64,000 nt of DNA from Albimonas pacifica. Lineage in GTDB: Bacteria > Pseudomonadota > Alphaproteobacteria > Rhodobacterales > Rhodobacteraceae. Position numbers and translations under genes: made by a program. The stretch spans positions 201,120 through 265,119 of the forward strand of contig NZ_FOQH01000009.1 in the NCBI RefSeq assembly GCF_900113695.1, written 5' to 3'. This document shows positions 34,315 through 43,000 of this stretch, one piece after another. Positions within the stretch are counted from its first letter, which is position 1, and every line of letters begins with the position of its first letter. A model generated the notes under the pieces. It saw only the letters and a list, made by a program, of their open reading frames with translations. It was not told the DNA's origin and did not search any database.

Positions 34315-34393
34315 GCAGGCCGACGGCGGCGCAGCGGGTGCGCCCTGCGCCCCGGGCGCAGGGCCGCCCGCAGGGGCCTTCCGGCCTGCGGCG

Positions 34394-34409
34394 CCTGTCG
34401 GCCGACAGG
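34394..34409. promoter_or_regulatory. Perfect 16-bp palindrome in the ligase leader
   Basis: CCTGTCGGCCGACAGG, 145 bp before the ligase ATG. It could be an operator or simply part of a GC-rich hairpin. Between 34315 and 34390 there is also a weak resemblance to the 67-bp repeat. No gene is seen in 34237-34553. Confidence 0.35.
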
Positions 34410-34553
34410 TTGAAAAGCGACGCTGCGTCGCCCCGCCCCAGCGCGCCTCCCGGCTTGCGTCGCGGCGCCGGAGGGTTCAACCATGCAGTTAACAAGGACC
34501 CGGGACGACCTCAGAGAGGTGGAAACGACTCGCCGGGCCGGGAGGAGACCGCC

Positions 34554-36182
34554 ATGCCCACGCCCCACCGCGACGCGCGGACCCAGATCGTCAATCCCTT
34601 CGCCGGACGCGACGTCAACTGGCTGCTGGACTACCGCGCCGAGACGCGCGGCGCCCATCCCTTCCTGGTGTGGGAGCCCTTCGACGGCCCCCGCCGCGCC
34701 TGGACCTACGCCGAGTTCCGCCGCGACGTCCTGCGCCTCGCCGCCGGCCTGCACGCGCGCGGGATCCGGGCGGGCGAGGCGGTGATCGTCCACCTCGACA
34801 ACTCGCCGGAGATGGAGCTCGCCTGGTTCGCCTGCCAGCGCATCGGGGCGATCGTGGTGACGACCAACACCCGCTCCTCGGCCGACGAGCTGGAGTATTT
34901 CGCCGACAACTCCGGCGCCGTGGCCGCCATCACCCAGCCGGAGCTGGCCGAGCTGGTGGCGGGCGCCTGCCGGCATGTGCGCTGGGTGGCGGTGACCGAG
35001 AGCCTGGTCGGCGGCGCCCCCGCCGAGGGCGCGCTGAAGCCGCAGGCCGAGGCGGCGTTCTCCTCCCTGATGGGCGATCCCGACGCCCTGCCCGGCCTCG
35101 CGTCCGATCCCTGGCGGCTGGGGTCGGTGCAGTATACCTCTGGGACCACCTCGCGGCCCAAGGGGGTGCTGTGGACCCATGGCAACGCGCTGTGGGGGGG
35201 GCGCTGCTCGGCCTTCAACGAAGGGCTGAACGCCGACGACGTGCACCTGGTGATGATGCCGACGTTCCACACCAACGCGCGGACCTATTCCATCCTGCCC
35301 AGCATGTGGGCGGGGGGCACGGTGGTGATGATGCCGAAGTTCTCGGCCTCGCGCTTCTGGGACGTGGTGAACCGGAACGGCGTCACCTGGTGCTCGATGA
35401 TCCCGTTCTTCCTCAAGGCGGTGCAGCAGCAGGGGCCGGCGCCGAAACACTCGATCCGCATGTTCGGGATGGCGGCGAACGAGACCCCGTTCGATCAGTT
35501 CTACCGGGTCCGCTCGATGGGCTGGTGGGGGATGACCGAGACGATCTCCCACGGGATCGTGGGGGACAGCAAGCAGGCCAACAAGCCGATGACCACCGGC
35601 CGGCCCGGGCCGGGCTACGACATCCGCATCCTCGACGACGCGGGGCGGATGGTGGAGCCGGGGCAGACCGGGCACCTGCAGTGCCGCGGCTGGCAGGGGA
35701 TCCAGATGTTCCTGGAGTACCTCGGCAACCGCGAGGCGACCGAAAGCAGTTTCGTCGAGGACGGCTGGTTCGTGACCGGCGACCGGGTGACGCTGGGCGA
35801 GGACGGCTGGATCACCTTCGCCGACCGCGACAAGGACATGCTGAAGGTCGGCGGCGAGAACGTCGCCGCCTCCGAGATCGAGCGGGTGATCGCCCTGGTG
35901 CCCGGCGTCTACGAGGGCGCGATCGTGGCCAAGAAGCACCCGATGCTCGACGAGGCGCCGGTCGCCTTCGTGATCCCCGCGCCGGGGCTGGACGCGGAGG
36001 CGCGCGCCGCCCTGCCCGCGGCGGTGATCGCCGAATGCCGCGCGAAGCTCGCGGATTTCAAGGTCCCCCACGACGTGCATGTGGTGGACGAGATGCCCCG
36101 CTCCACCCTCGAGAAGGTCCACAAGGCCAAGCTGCGCGAGCGGCTGGCCCAGATGGCCAGGCAGACCGAGGCGGCCGGCTGA
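34554..36182 (+). CDS. AMP-binding acyl-CoA ligase/synthetase
   Basis: A 542-residue adenylate-forming enzyme. It shows the P-loop YTSGTTSRPKGVLWTH, the A5-like GWWGMTETISHG, GWFVTGDRVTLGEDGWITF and the hinge region DRDKDMLKVGGENV, with a C-terminal catalytic Lys in STLEKVHKAKLRE. It activates a carboxylic acid to its CoA thioester. GGAGGAG precedes the ATG. Neighbours suggest the substrate is an acid released in the pathway encoded around it. Chain specificity is not visible. Confidence 0.93.
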   Translation: MPTPHRDARTQIVNPFAGRDVNWLLDYRAETRGAHPFLVWEPFDGPRRAWTYAEFRRDVLRLAAGLHARGIRAGEAVIVHLDNSPEMELAWFACQRIGAIVVTTNTRSSADELEYFADNSGAVAAITQPELAELVAGACRHVRWVAVTESLVGGAPAEGALKPQAEAAFSSLMGDPDALPGLASDPWRLGSVQYTSGTTSRPKGVLWTHGNALWGGRCSAFNEGLNADDVHLVMMPTFHTNARTYSILPSMWAGGTVVMMPKFSASRFWDVVNRNGVTWCSMIPFFLKAVQQQGPAPKHSIRMFGMAANETPFDQFYRVRSMGWWGMTETISHGIVGDSKQANKPMTTGRPGPGYDIRILDDAGRMVEPGQTGHLQCRGWQGIQMFLEYLGNREATESSFVEDGWFVTGDRVTLGEDGWITFADRDKDMLKVGGENVAASEIERVIALVPGVYEGAIVAKKHPMLDEAPVAFVIPAPGLDAEARAALPAAVIAECRAKLADFKVPHDVHVVDEMPRSTLEKVHKAKLRERLAQMARQTEAAG

Positions 36183-36268
36183 CGGCCCCCTCGCACGGAA
36201 CCGCCCCCCGCGACCGGAACCGCCCCGCAGCGCCCGACAGAAGGCGGCAGGGGCCTGGGAGAGAGACC

Positions 36269-37783
36269 ATGAACATTGCATCCAGCCCCCTCGAGGCCGC
36301 GCAGGCCCGGACCTTCGACGACGGCGACCATTTCGACGTGCTGATCGTCGGCGCCGGGATCTCCGGCATCGACGCGGCCTATCACCTGCAGCAGGACCAT
36401 CCCGACCGCAGCTTCGCGATGATCGAGCGGCAGGCGGAGTTCGGCGGCACCTGGCGCACGCACAGGTATCCCGGCATCCGCTCGGACAGCGACCTGCACA
36501 CCTTCGGCTTCTCGTGGAAGCCGTGGAAGAAGAAGGCCATCGCCGAGGCGCAGCTGATCCTCGACTACCTCGATCAGGCGATGGAGGAGCAGGACCTGCA
36601 CCGGCGCGTGCGCTACGGGCACGAGGTGGTCTCGGCCGACTGGTCCTCGGACGACGCGCGCTGGACGCTGCATCTGCGCCGGCTGGCGGACGGGGCGGAC
36701 CTGCGCGTGACCTGCAACTTCCTGTGGATGTGCCAGGGCTATTACGAGCACCGCGAGGGCTACACCCCCCGGTGGCCCGGCATGGACGACTTCAAGGGCG
36801 AGATCCTGCACCCCCAGACCTGGCCCGAGGACCAGGACCTGGAGGGCAAGAAGGTGGTGGTGATCGGCTCGGGCGCCACGGCCGCCACGCTGATCCCCGC
36901 CATCGCGGGCAAATGCGCCAAGGCCGTGATGCTGCAACGCTCGCCGACCTGGTTCGCGCCGCGCCCGACCCATGACGAGTTCCAGGCGACGCTCGCCTCA
37001 CTGGGGCTGCCCGACGATCAGTACCACGACATCATGCGCCGCAAGGTCCTGAAGATGCAGGAGGACATCATCCGCCGCAGCTTCGAGGAGCCCGAAGCGC
37101 TGGGCGAGGAGCTGCTGGGCGCCGCGCGCGCCTATCTGGGCCCCGACTATCCGCTGGAGCGCGACTTCCGCCCCTCCTACCGCCCCTGGCGCCAGCGCCT
37201 GGCGCTGATCCCCGACGGCGACATGTTCCAGGCGATCCGCCGAGGCGAGGCCGAGGTGGTCACCGCGAAGATCGAGCGCTTCGAGGCGGACGGCATCCGG
37301 CTCGACGACGGCCGCCTGCTGGAGGCCGACGTGATCGTCACCGCCACCGGCTTCAACCTGCTGCCGCTGGGCGGCGTGCGCTTCGCCGTCGACGGCGAGG
37401 GCGTCTCGCTGCCCGAGCAGTGGCTGAACCGCGGGATCATGATCACGGGCCTGCCGAACCTCGCCTGGACCTTCGGCTACCTGCGCACCTCGTGGACCAT
37501 GCGCGCGGACCTGGTGGCGGCCTTCGTCAGCCGCCTGCTGCGCCACATGGACGAGAAGGGCGTGCGCTCGGTCACGCCCACGCTTCGCGAGGAGGACCGG
37601 CAGATGGAGCCGCGTCCCTGGATCGACCCCGAGAACTTCAACGCCGGCTACATCATGCGCGGCCATGCGCTGATGCCCCGGCAGGGGGACCGGGGGCCCT
37701 GGGTGAACTCCCAGGACTACTACGAAGAGCGGGAGAGCCTTCCCGCCGCCGACCTGGAGGATGGAACGCTTGTCTACCGCTGA
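36269..37783 (+). CDS. Flavin-containing monooxygenase, Baeyer-Villiger type
   Basis: A 504-residue enzyme with two Rossmann motifs, GAGISGIDAAYHLQ (FAD) near residue 30 and VIGSGATAATLIP (NADPH) near 200. Between them residues 175-186 read FKGEILHPQTWP, a full match to the Baeyer-Villiger fingerprint F-x-G-x3-H-x3-W-P. Such enzymes insert oxygen next to a ketone to give an ester or lactone; some relatives instead hydroxylate N or S atoms. GGGAGAGAGACC precedes the ATG. It lies 86 bp after the ligase and overlaps the following SDR gene by 23 bp. Confidence 0.9.
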   Translation: MNIASSPLEAAQARTFDDGDHFDVLIVGAGISGIDAAYHLQQDHPDRSFAMIERQAEFGGTWRTHRYPGIRSDSDLHTFGFSWKPWKKKAIAEAQLILDYLDQAMEEQDLHRRVRYGHEVVSADWSSDDARWTLHLRRLADGADLRVTCNFLWMCQGYYEHREGYTPRWPGMDDFKGEILHPQTWPEDQDLEGKKVVVIGSGATAATLIPAIAGKCAKAVMLQRSPTWFAPRPTHDEFQATLASLGLPDDQYHDIMRRKVLKMQEDIIRRSFEEPEALGEELLGAARAYLGPDYPLERDFRPSYRPWRQRLALIPDGDMFQAIRRGEAEVVTAKIERFEADGIRLDDGRLLEADVIVTATGFNLLPLGGVRFAVDGEGVSLPEQWLNRGIMITGLPNLAWTFGYLRTSWTMRADLVAAFVSRLLRHMDEKGVRSVTPTLREEDRQMEPRPWIDPENFNAGYIMRGHALMPRQGDRGPWVNSQDYYEERESLPAADLEDGTLVYR

Positions 37784-38555
37784 TTATCCGCTGCCCAACG
37801 CCTCGACCGACCTGACGGGGAAGGTGGCGCTGGTCACCGGCGCCTCGTCGGGCCTGGGGCTTCGCTTCGCCAGGGTCCTGGCCTCGCAGGGGGCCAGGGT
37901 GGCGCTCGCCGCCCGCCGCACCGACCGGCTGGAGGCCCTGGCCGACGAGATCCGCGCCGCCGGGGGCGAGGCCGCGGCCTTCGCCCTGGACGTGACGGAT
38001 GCGGCCCGGATCGAGGCGGTGGTCGGCGAGGTCGAGGCGGCGCTCGGCCCCGTCGACATCCTGGTCAACAACGCCGGCATCCCCGACGCGATGCGCGCCC
38101 ACAAGATGCCGCTGGAGTTGGTGGACCGGCTGCTGGCGATCAACGTGCGCGCGCCGTGGCTGCTGTCCTGCGCCGTCGCCCGCCGCCTGATCGCGCTGGA
38201 GCGCACGGGCGGGCGGATCGTCAACATCTCCTCCGCCGCGGCCTTCAAGTATCGCGGCGAGGGGGCGGCGCTCTACGCCGTCTCCAAGTCCGCCGTGGCG
38301 CGGATGACCGAGACGCTGGCGACCGAGTGGGCCCGCTACGGGATCAACGTCAACGCCATCGCGCCGGGGGCGTTCTCGTCCGAGATGATGGACGGGATGC
38401 TGGAGCGGATGGGCGACATCACCCAGGGCTATCCCCGCAAGCGGCTGGGCGACCCGGCGCAGCTCGATTCCACGCTGCTGTTCCTCTGCGCCCCCGCCTC
38501 GGACTTCGTGACCGGGACCGTGGTGCGCGTGGACGACGTTCAGGCCGGGCGCTGA
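37761..38555 (+). CDS. SDR family oxidoreductase
   Basis: A 264-residue short-chain dehydrogenase with TGASSGLG, LVNNAGIPDA, catalytic ISSAAAF Ser and YAVSK (Tyr-x3-Lys). The start is uncertain: the ATG at 37761 directly abuts GGAGG, whereas a TTG at 37770 has better spacing from it and gives STADYP. Either way the gene overlaps the monooxygenase end and is translationally coupled to it. It probably interconverts a hydroxyl and a keto group in the same pathway. Confidence 0.88.
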   Translation: MERLSTADYPLPNASTDLTGKVALVTGASSGLGLRFARVLASQGARVALAARRTDRLEALADEIRAAGGEAAAFALDVTDAARIEAVVGEVEAALGPVDILVNNAGIPDAMRAHKMPLELVDRLLAINVRAPWLLSCAVARRLIALERTGGRIVNISSAAAFKYRGEGAALYAVSKSAVARMTETLATEWARYGINVNAIAPGAFSSEMMDGMLERMGDITQGYPRKRLGDPAQLDSTLLFLCAPASDFVTGTVVRVDDVQAGR

Positions 38556-38565
38556 GGAGACCCCC

Positions 38566-39366
38566 ATGGACTACACCGCCATCACCGTCGAGAAGCGCGG
38601 CGCCGCCGACTGGCTGACCCTCAACCGCCCCGAGGCGCTGAACACCATCAACGTGGCCATGGTCGAGGAGCTCGACCACTACTTCGGCGCGCTTCGCAAC
38701 GACCGCGACACCCGCGTCGTGGTCATGCGCGGCGCCGGCCGCGCCTTCTGCGCCGGCCTCGACATCAAGGAGCGCGACCGCCGCGGCAACGAGGGCGTGC
38801 CCTTCGGCGGCGGCTGGGACTTCCAGGGCTTCCTCGCCGAGGTCTACATCAAGATGCGCCGCTGCCCGCAGCCGATCGTGTCGCTGATCCAGGGGCCCGC
38901 CTGCGGGGGCGGCTTCGCCTTCGCGCTCGCCTCCGACATCCGCATCGCGGGCGAGAGCGCCAGGATGAACTGCGCCTTCATCAAGATCGGCCTGTCGAGC
39001 TGCGACATGGGGGTCAGCTACTTCCTGCCCCGCCTGGTCGGCGGCTCGGTCGCCGCCGAGCTGATGCTGACCGGCCGCTTCATCCATGCGCCCCGGGCGC
39101 TGGCGACGGGGCTGGTCTCGGAGGTGGTCCCCGACGACCGGCTCGAGGCCGCGGCCCAGCCCTATGTGGACGAGATGCTCCATGCGTCTCCGACGGGCCT
39201 GCGCCTGACCAAGGAGGGGCTGACGATGGCGGTGGACGCGACCAGCCTCGAGGCGGCGATGGCGGTGGAGAACCGCAACCAGACGCTCTGCGCCCGCTCG
39301 GAGGACTTCGCCGAGGGCCGCCGCGCGTTCCTGGAGAAGCGCCCCCCGAGCTGGGCGGCCGGCTGA
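38566..39366 (+). CDS. Enoyl-CoA hydratase/isomerase family protein
   Basis: A 266-residue crotonase-fold protein. LTLNRPEALNTIN and GAGRAFCAGLDIKE are present, and the oxyanion-hole GPACGGGFAFALASDIRIA is followed by MNCAFIKIGLSSCDMGVSYFLPRLVG, in which the classical two catalytic Glu positions are not obviously conserved, so hydratase activity itself is uncertain. It follows the SDR gene by 10 bp with GAGGAGA as ribosome-binding site and closes the plus-strand catabolic operon. Confidence 0.88.
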   Translation: MDYTAITVEKRGAADWLTLNRPEALNTINVAMVEELDHYFGALRNDRDTRVVVMRGAGRAFCAGLDIKERDRRGNEGVPFGGGWDFQGFLAEVYIKMRRCPQPIVSLIQGPACGGGFAFALASDIRIAGESARMNCAFIKIGLSSCDMGVSYFLPRLVGGSVAAELMLTGRFIHAPRALATGLVSEVVPDDRLEAAAQPYVDEMLHASPTGLRLTKEGLTMAVDATSLEAAMAVENRNQTLCARSEDFAEGRRAFLEKRPPSWAAG

Positions 39367-39561
39367 GCGGGGCGGGCCGGACCCGGCCCGCTCATTTCGA
39401 TATGGTCCTTGCAATTGGAGGCCCGATGGTCCATATCAGCATGGCTATCGCTTGAAGCTTGACTATCGTCCGTCTCCAGAGGCTGCCGGTTATCTTGTTC
39501 TGACCGACTTGCCAGGGCGCGGCCTACTGCGCGCGCCGACCTAGACCAGGAGACCACGGAC

Positions 39562-39768
39562 ATGGCCACCGGCACCGTGAAATGGTTCAATTCCACCAAA
39601 GGCTTCGGCTTCATCCAGCCTGACAACGGCGGGCGGGACGTGTTCCTGCACATCTCCGCCGTCGAGCGTGCGGGCCTCGCGGCCCCCGCGGACGGCCAGA
39701 AGGTGTCCTACGAGGAGCAGTCCGGCCGCGACGGCCGCACCTCCGCCGAGCAGCTCGCCTACGAGTGA
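39562..39768 (+). CDS. Cold-shock protein of the CspA family
   Basis: A 68-residue single-stranded nucleic-acid-binding protein with RNP1 KGFGFIQ and RNP2 VFLHIS motifs in the expected order (KWFNSTKGFGFI, DVFLHISAVERAG). A leader of up to 195 nt precedes it, containing the inverted pair GATATGG..CCATATC at about 39397-39437; long leaders are common for cold-shock genes. CAGGAGACC is the ribosome-binding site. A strong terminator follows. Confidence 0.95.
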   Translation: MATGTVKWFNSTKGFGFIQPDNGGRDVFLHISAVERAGLAAPADGQKVSYEEQSGRDGRTSAEQLAYE

Positions 39769-39806
39769 GCCTCCGGGCCTTCGGGCCCAGGTGGACTGAA
39801 TTGGGG

Positions 39807-39838
39807 AACCCCCGTGGCGCAAGCCGCGGGGGTTTTTC
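39807..39838 (+). terminator. Rho-independent terminator of the cold-shock gene
   Basis: AACCCCCG-T-GGC, tetraloop GCAA, GCC-G-CGGGGGTT, then TTTCG: a 12-pair stem with one G-T pair and a T-run. Confidence 0.9.
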
Positions 39839-39938
39839 GTTGTGGGGTGGGCCGCTGTCGAACGCGTCCGTCGACCGGAAAGCTCTGCGGCTCTCCCACG
39901 CCAAATAAGCGTCTCCAAACCGCACCCAGAGTGCCGCG

Positions 39939-41351
39939 CTAGTCCTCCGAGCCTGGATACCCCACCACGTAAAGCGACAACATCTCACTCTCGTTTAGGC
40001 GAGAAGGAAAGTCTCCGCCAAATTTGGCGAAACCAAGCTTCTTAAGGATCGCCACCATAGCCTCATTGCTGACTCGAGTAGTTGCGAAAACTCTTGCATC
40101 CCCAACGCACTCCCAAAGCTCCGCAAGCAAACTCGCCATTTTGCCTTTGCGGCGATGCGCTTCATCCAAGTAAATCCAACCAAGCTCGGATTTGCATGCG
40201 TCCTTCGCCAAATAACCAGCAGATACAAAGACGCGCTCTCGATAACTCTTTGCGGGCTTCTTGATCGCAGCCACCCCTACGGGAACATCATCGTGGGTAA
40301 TTAAACCAAGCCAGTTGGCGCCCATTAGCCGAGCCTTCACACCAACAGCCACCTCCCCACCACGTTCGATCAACTCGGCCATAGAGGCGATCGAGTGCTC
40401 ATCGAAATCTTCTGGAACGCCAACATAGGTCGTGTAGCGTTTTTGCTCGAAGGCTTCGCGCGCCTCATCAACAGAATCCTGCAAAATCTCCCGCACATCG
40501 TCGCGGCTCAAGAACTCAGCCGCCTCCCCGCGAAGTGTAAGTTCCACATTCTTACCGCTACTGATATGCTCCAGAATGCGTTCGTCTTCGGACGCCTGCT
40601 GTACAATTGAAGCCTTCAGATTTCGCCTTGCGCGCTCTTTGAGGGGATCGCTGCGACCATCTTGATTAAAAATAGCCTTGAACCGCAGAGCGCTATCACG
40701 TTGCAGCTTTATCACTTCCGAAATCTCCATCTTAATGTCGTCAAGGAGGCTTTCAGTGTCATCCAACTTCTGATCAGACCAGCCAAGAGTGTCTGACATG
40801 CGCTCTATATGCCCAGCTAGCGAAGACTCAAGTGCGCCCACCTCGCTGGAAATACTATCCGCAGCCGCCGCAAAGCGTGCTGCAAACGCCGCGGACTCGC
40901 TGTCTAGAAACAATTTAAGGAGCTCTCCAGGCTGAAGCGGACGGTTTCTACTTCCATCTCTTTGGCAGTAAATGCCCTTAGTGGTGCAATGCGGCTTTGA
41001 GGCACTGGCGGGTACGGCCACCTTAAGAAAAGGGGTCGCCGATAAATTTTCGACGTATATTTCGATGGCCACAGGCGGCACGCAGCTCAGCGCTTTATTT
41101 GTTACAGCTAACATTGTTGAATCGCTGACATCACAGCCAACGACTTCACCAACCTGCTCACCCATAGGGCCCTCCACCTCATTAACGCCAATTAGAATTA
41201 TTCCTCCATCAGCGGAATTTGCGAAGCTGACAAAATCTTCTTGCGACACACCCTCTGGCTTGCGCTTGTAATCGACGAGCGCGTTTTCACCATGCGCGAG
41301 CAATTCTCTCGTGGCGGCGCTGATAGACTTAAGGCGGCGAGGGGATTTCAA
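39939..41351 (-). CDS. AlbA_2 (Schlafen-type) domain fused to GNAT acetyltransferase domain
   Basis: A protein of about 470 residues from a TTG preceded by AGAAGGA; a GTG at 41378 is an alternative. Residues 20-150 form an AlbA_2-like module: ALVDYKRKPEGVSQEDFVSFANSADGGIILIGV and later YCQRDGSRNRPL. A helical, probably coiled-coil middle follows (about 170-290). The C-terminus is GNAT-like, with acetyl-CoA loop AHRRKGKMASLL and ATTRVSNEAMVAILKKLGFAKFG. Base composition is far from its neighbours: the line at 40021 has 28 G+C of 60. I infer recent acquisition and a defence or stress role; no partner gene is adjacent. Confidence 0.75.
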   Translation of the reverse strand: MKSPRRLKSISAATRELLAHGENALVDYKRKPEGVSQEDFVSFANSADGGIILIGVNEVEGPMGEQVGEVVGCDVSDSTMLAVTNKALSCVPPVAIEIYVENLSATPFLKVAVPASASKPHCTTKGIYCQRDGSRNRPLQPGELLKLFLDSESAAFAARFAAAADSISSEVGALESSLAGHIERMSDTLGWSDQKLDDTESLLDDIKMEISEVIKLQRDSALRFKAIFNQDGRSDPLKERARRNLKASIVQQASEDERILEHISSGKNVELTLRGEAAEFLSRDDVREILQDSVDEAREAFEQKRYTTYVGVPEDFDEHSIASMAELIERGGEVAVGVKARLMGANWLGLITHDDVPVGVAAIKKPAKSYRERVFVSAGYLAKDACKSELGWIYLDEAHRRKGKMASLLAELWECVGDARVFATTRVSNEAMVAILKKLGFAKFGGDFPSRLNESEMLSLYVVGYPGSED

Positions 41352-41423
41352 AACGAAAATCCTTCTGCATAAAGGCACCTGTTGGACCAGCAGGCCTGCC
41401 ACCGTTCCACCACTACCGCCGCC

Positions 41424-42779
41424 ATGCAACACAAGACGATTGCCTTGCTCCCCACCCTCCTCCTCGCCGCCCCCGCCTCCGGCTCCGGCAAGACCCTGCT
41501 GACGCTCGGCCTGCTCCGCGCCTTCCGCGACCGGGGGCTCCACGTCGTCGGGGCCAAGTCGGGGCCGGATTACATCGATCCGCGGTTCCATCAGGCGGCC
41601 TGCGGGCGGGCCTCGAGCAACCTCGACGCCTGGGCGATGGCGGAGGGGGAGCTGAGGGCGAGGGCCCAGGGGGCGCTCGGGGGGGCGCTCGGGGGGGCCG
41701 GGGGCGACGGGCCCTCCGCCCGGCCGCTGCTGATCGTCGAGGGGGCCATGGGGGCGCTCGACGGGGCGCCGCCGGAGGGGAAGGGCTCGGCCGCCGATCT
41801 CGCCGCGGCGCTGGGGGCGCCGGTGGTGATGGTCGTGGACGCGGGGCGGATGGCGGGCTCGGCCGCGCTCGCGCCCGCAGGGCTGCGGGCGCTGAGGCCG
41901 GAGATCGAGATCGCGGGCGTGATCCTCAACCGCATCGGCTCGCCCCGCCACGAGGCGGCGGCGCGCCGGGCGCTGGAGGGGGCGGGGCTCGCCTGCCTCG
42001 GCGCGATGCCGCGGCAGGAGGCGCTCGCCCTGCCCTCGCGCCACCTCGGCCTGGTGCAGGCGCAGGAGCATCCGCAGCTGGAGGCCTTCGTCGCCGCGGC
42101 CGGCGCGGCGGCGGCGGCGCATCTCGACCTCGACGCGATCGCGCAGGCGGCGCGGCCGCTGCGGGCGGAGCCGGGAGACGCGGCGGCGCGGCTGGCGCCT
42201 CCGGGCCAGCGGGTGGCGGTGGCGCGGGACGCGGCCTTCGCCTTCGCCTACCCCCACCTGATGGCCGACTGGCGCGCGCAGGGGGCGGAGCTGGTCCCGT
42301 TCTCGCCGCTCGCGGACGAGGCGCCGGACGCGGCCGCGGACGCGGTCTATCTGCCGGGCGGCTATCCGGAGCTGCATGCGGGGCGGCTGGCGGGCGCCTC
42401 GGCCTTCCTGGGCGGGCTGCGGGCGGCGGCGGCGCGCGGCGCGACGGTCTACGGCGAGTGCGGGGGGTTCATGGCGCTGGGGGAGGCGCTGGTGGATGCG
42501 GACGGCGCGGCGCACCCGATGGCGGGGCTGCTGCCGGTGACGACCTCCTTCGCCGTGCGGAAGATGACGCTGGGCTACCGGCGCCTGGCGCCGCGGGCGG
42601 GGGCGCCGTGGGCGGGGGCGCTGAACGGGCACGAGTTCCACTACGCGACCATCGTCGAGGAGGGCCCGGCCGAGCGGCTGTTCGACGCGACCGACGCGGC
42701 CGGCAAGGCGCTCGCCCCGATGGGGCTGCGGGTGGGGCGGGTGATGGGCTCCTACGCCCATGTGATCGCGCCGGGCTGA
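41424..42779 (+). CDS. cobB: Cobyrinate a,c-diamide synthase
   Basis: A 451-residue ATP-dependent glutamine amidotransferase that amidates the a and c side chains in cobalamin synthesis. The N-terminal dethiobiotin-synthetase-like domain has PASGSGKTLLTLGLLRAF and GAKSGPDYIDPRFHQAACGR. The C-terminal glutaminase domain has YLPGGYPELHAGRLA and the nucleophile Cys in VYGECGGFMALG, and ends with GHEFHYATIVE. The ATG at 41424 is used; the frame is open to 41382. Also known as cbiA. Confidence 0.95.
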   Translation: MQHKTIALLPTLLLAAPASGSGKTLLTLGLLRAFRDRGLHVVGAKSGPDYIDPRFHQAACGRASSNLDAWAMAEGELRARAQGALGGALGGAGGDGPSARPLLIVEGAMGALDGAPPEGKGSAADLAAALGAPVVMVVDAGRMAGSAALAPAGLRALRPEIEIAGVILNRIGSPRHEAAARRALEGAGLACLGAMPRQEALALPSRHLGLVQAQEHPQLEAFVAAAGAAAAAHLDLDAIAQAARPLRAEPGDAAARLAPPGQRVAVARDAAFAFAYPHLMADWRAQGAELVPFSPLADEAPDAAADAVYLPGGYPELHAGRLAGASAFLGGLRAAAARGATVYGECGGFMALGEALVDADGAAHPMAGLLPVTTSFAVRKMTLGYRRLAPRAGAPWAGALNGHEFHYATIVEEGPAERLFDATDAAGKALAPMGLRVGRVMGSYAHVIAPG

Positions 42780-43000
42780 GGGGTCGCTTGCGGGCCCCGG
42801 GGCGTCGGCGGCGCGCTTGCCCGGGCGGGCGGGCGCTGCTACCACCCCGCCAGACGACGCCGCGAGGCTGACCGGAAGGCGCCGCACGCCGACCCAGACC
42901 GGGGGCGGGGCGGGGCCGTCGTCGGGACGGGGGGCCGCCGCGGGCGGGCTCCTCCTCCGGTCTTGCGCGCGTCGGGCCCAGGCAGGCGGGAGGACGCGCG

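Noticed and set aside
34315-34380. A further copy of the 67-bp repeat
   Set aside because: Shared words (GGGACGCAGG, GGCGCAGCGG, GGGCCGCCCGC) are present but order and spacing differ too much to separate relatedness from shared base composition.
39841-41420. Integrated island with attachment sites
   Set aside because: No flanking direct repeat, tRNA or integrase was found; only the base composition supports acquisition.
39939-42887. A 982-codon open frame on the minus strand covering the AlbA_2-GNAT gene and the cobB region
   Set aside because: Only the part up to about 41351 is coding; beyond it the frame reads low-complexity Arg/Gly/Pro sequence antisense to cobB. The real gene starts at a TTG (or GTG) with a ribosome-binding site near 41351-41378.
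42780-43000. Cobalamin riboswitch before cbiX
   Set aside because: No B12-box-like sequence of the AGCCAGGAGACCTGCC kind and no paired core elements were found on either strand; the gap is plain GC-rich sequence.
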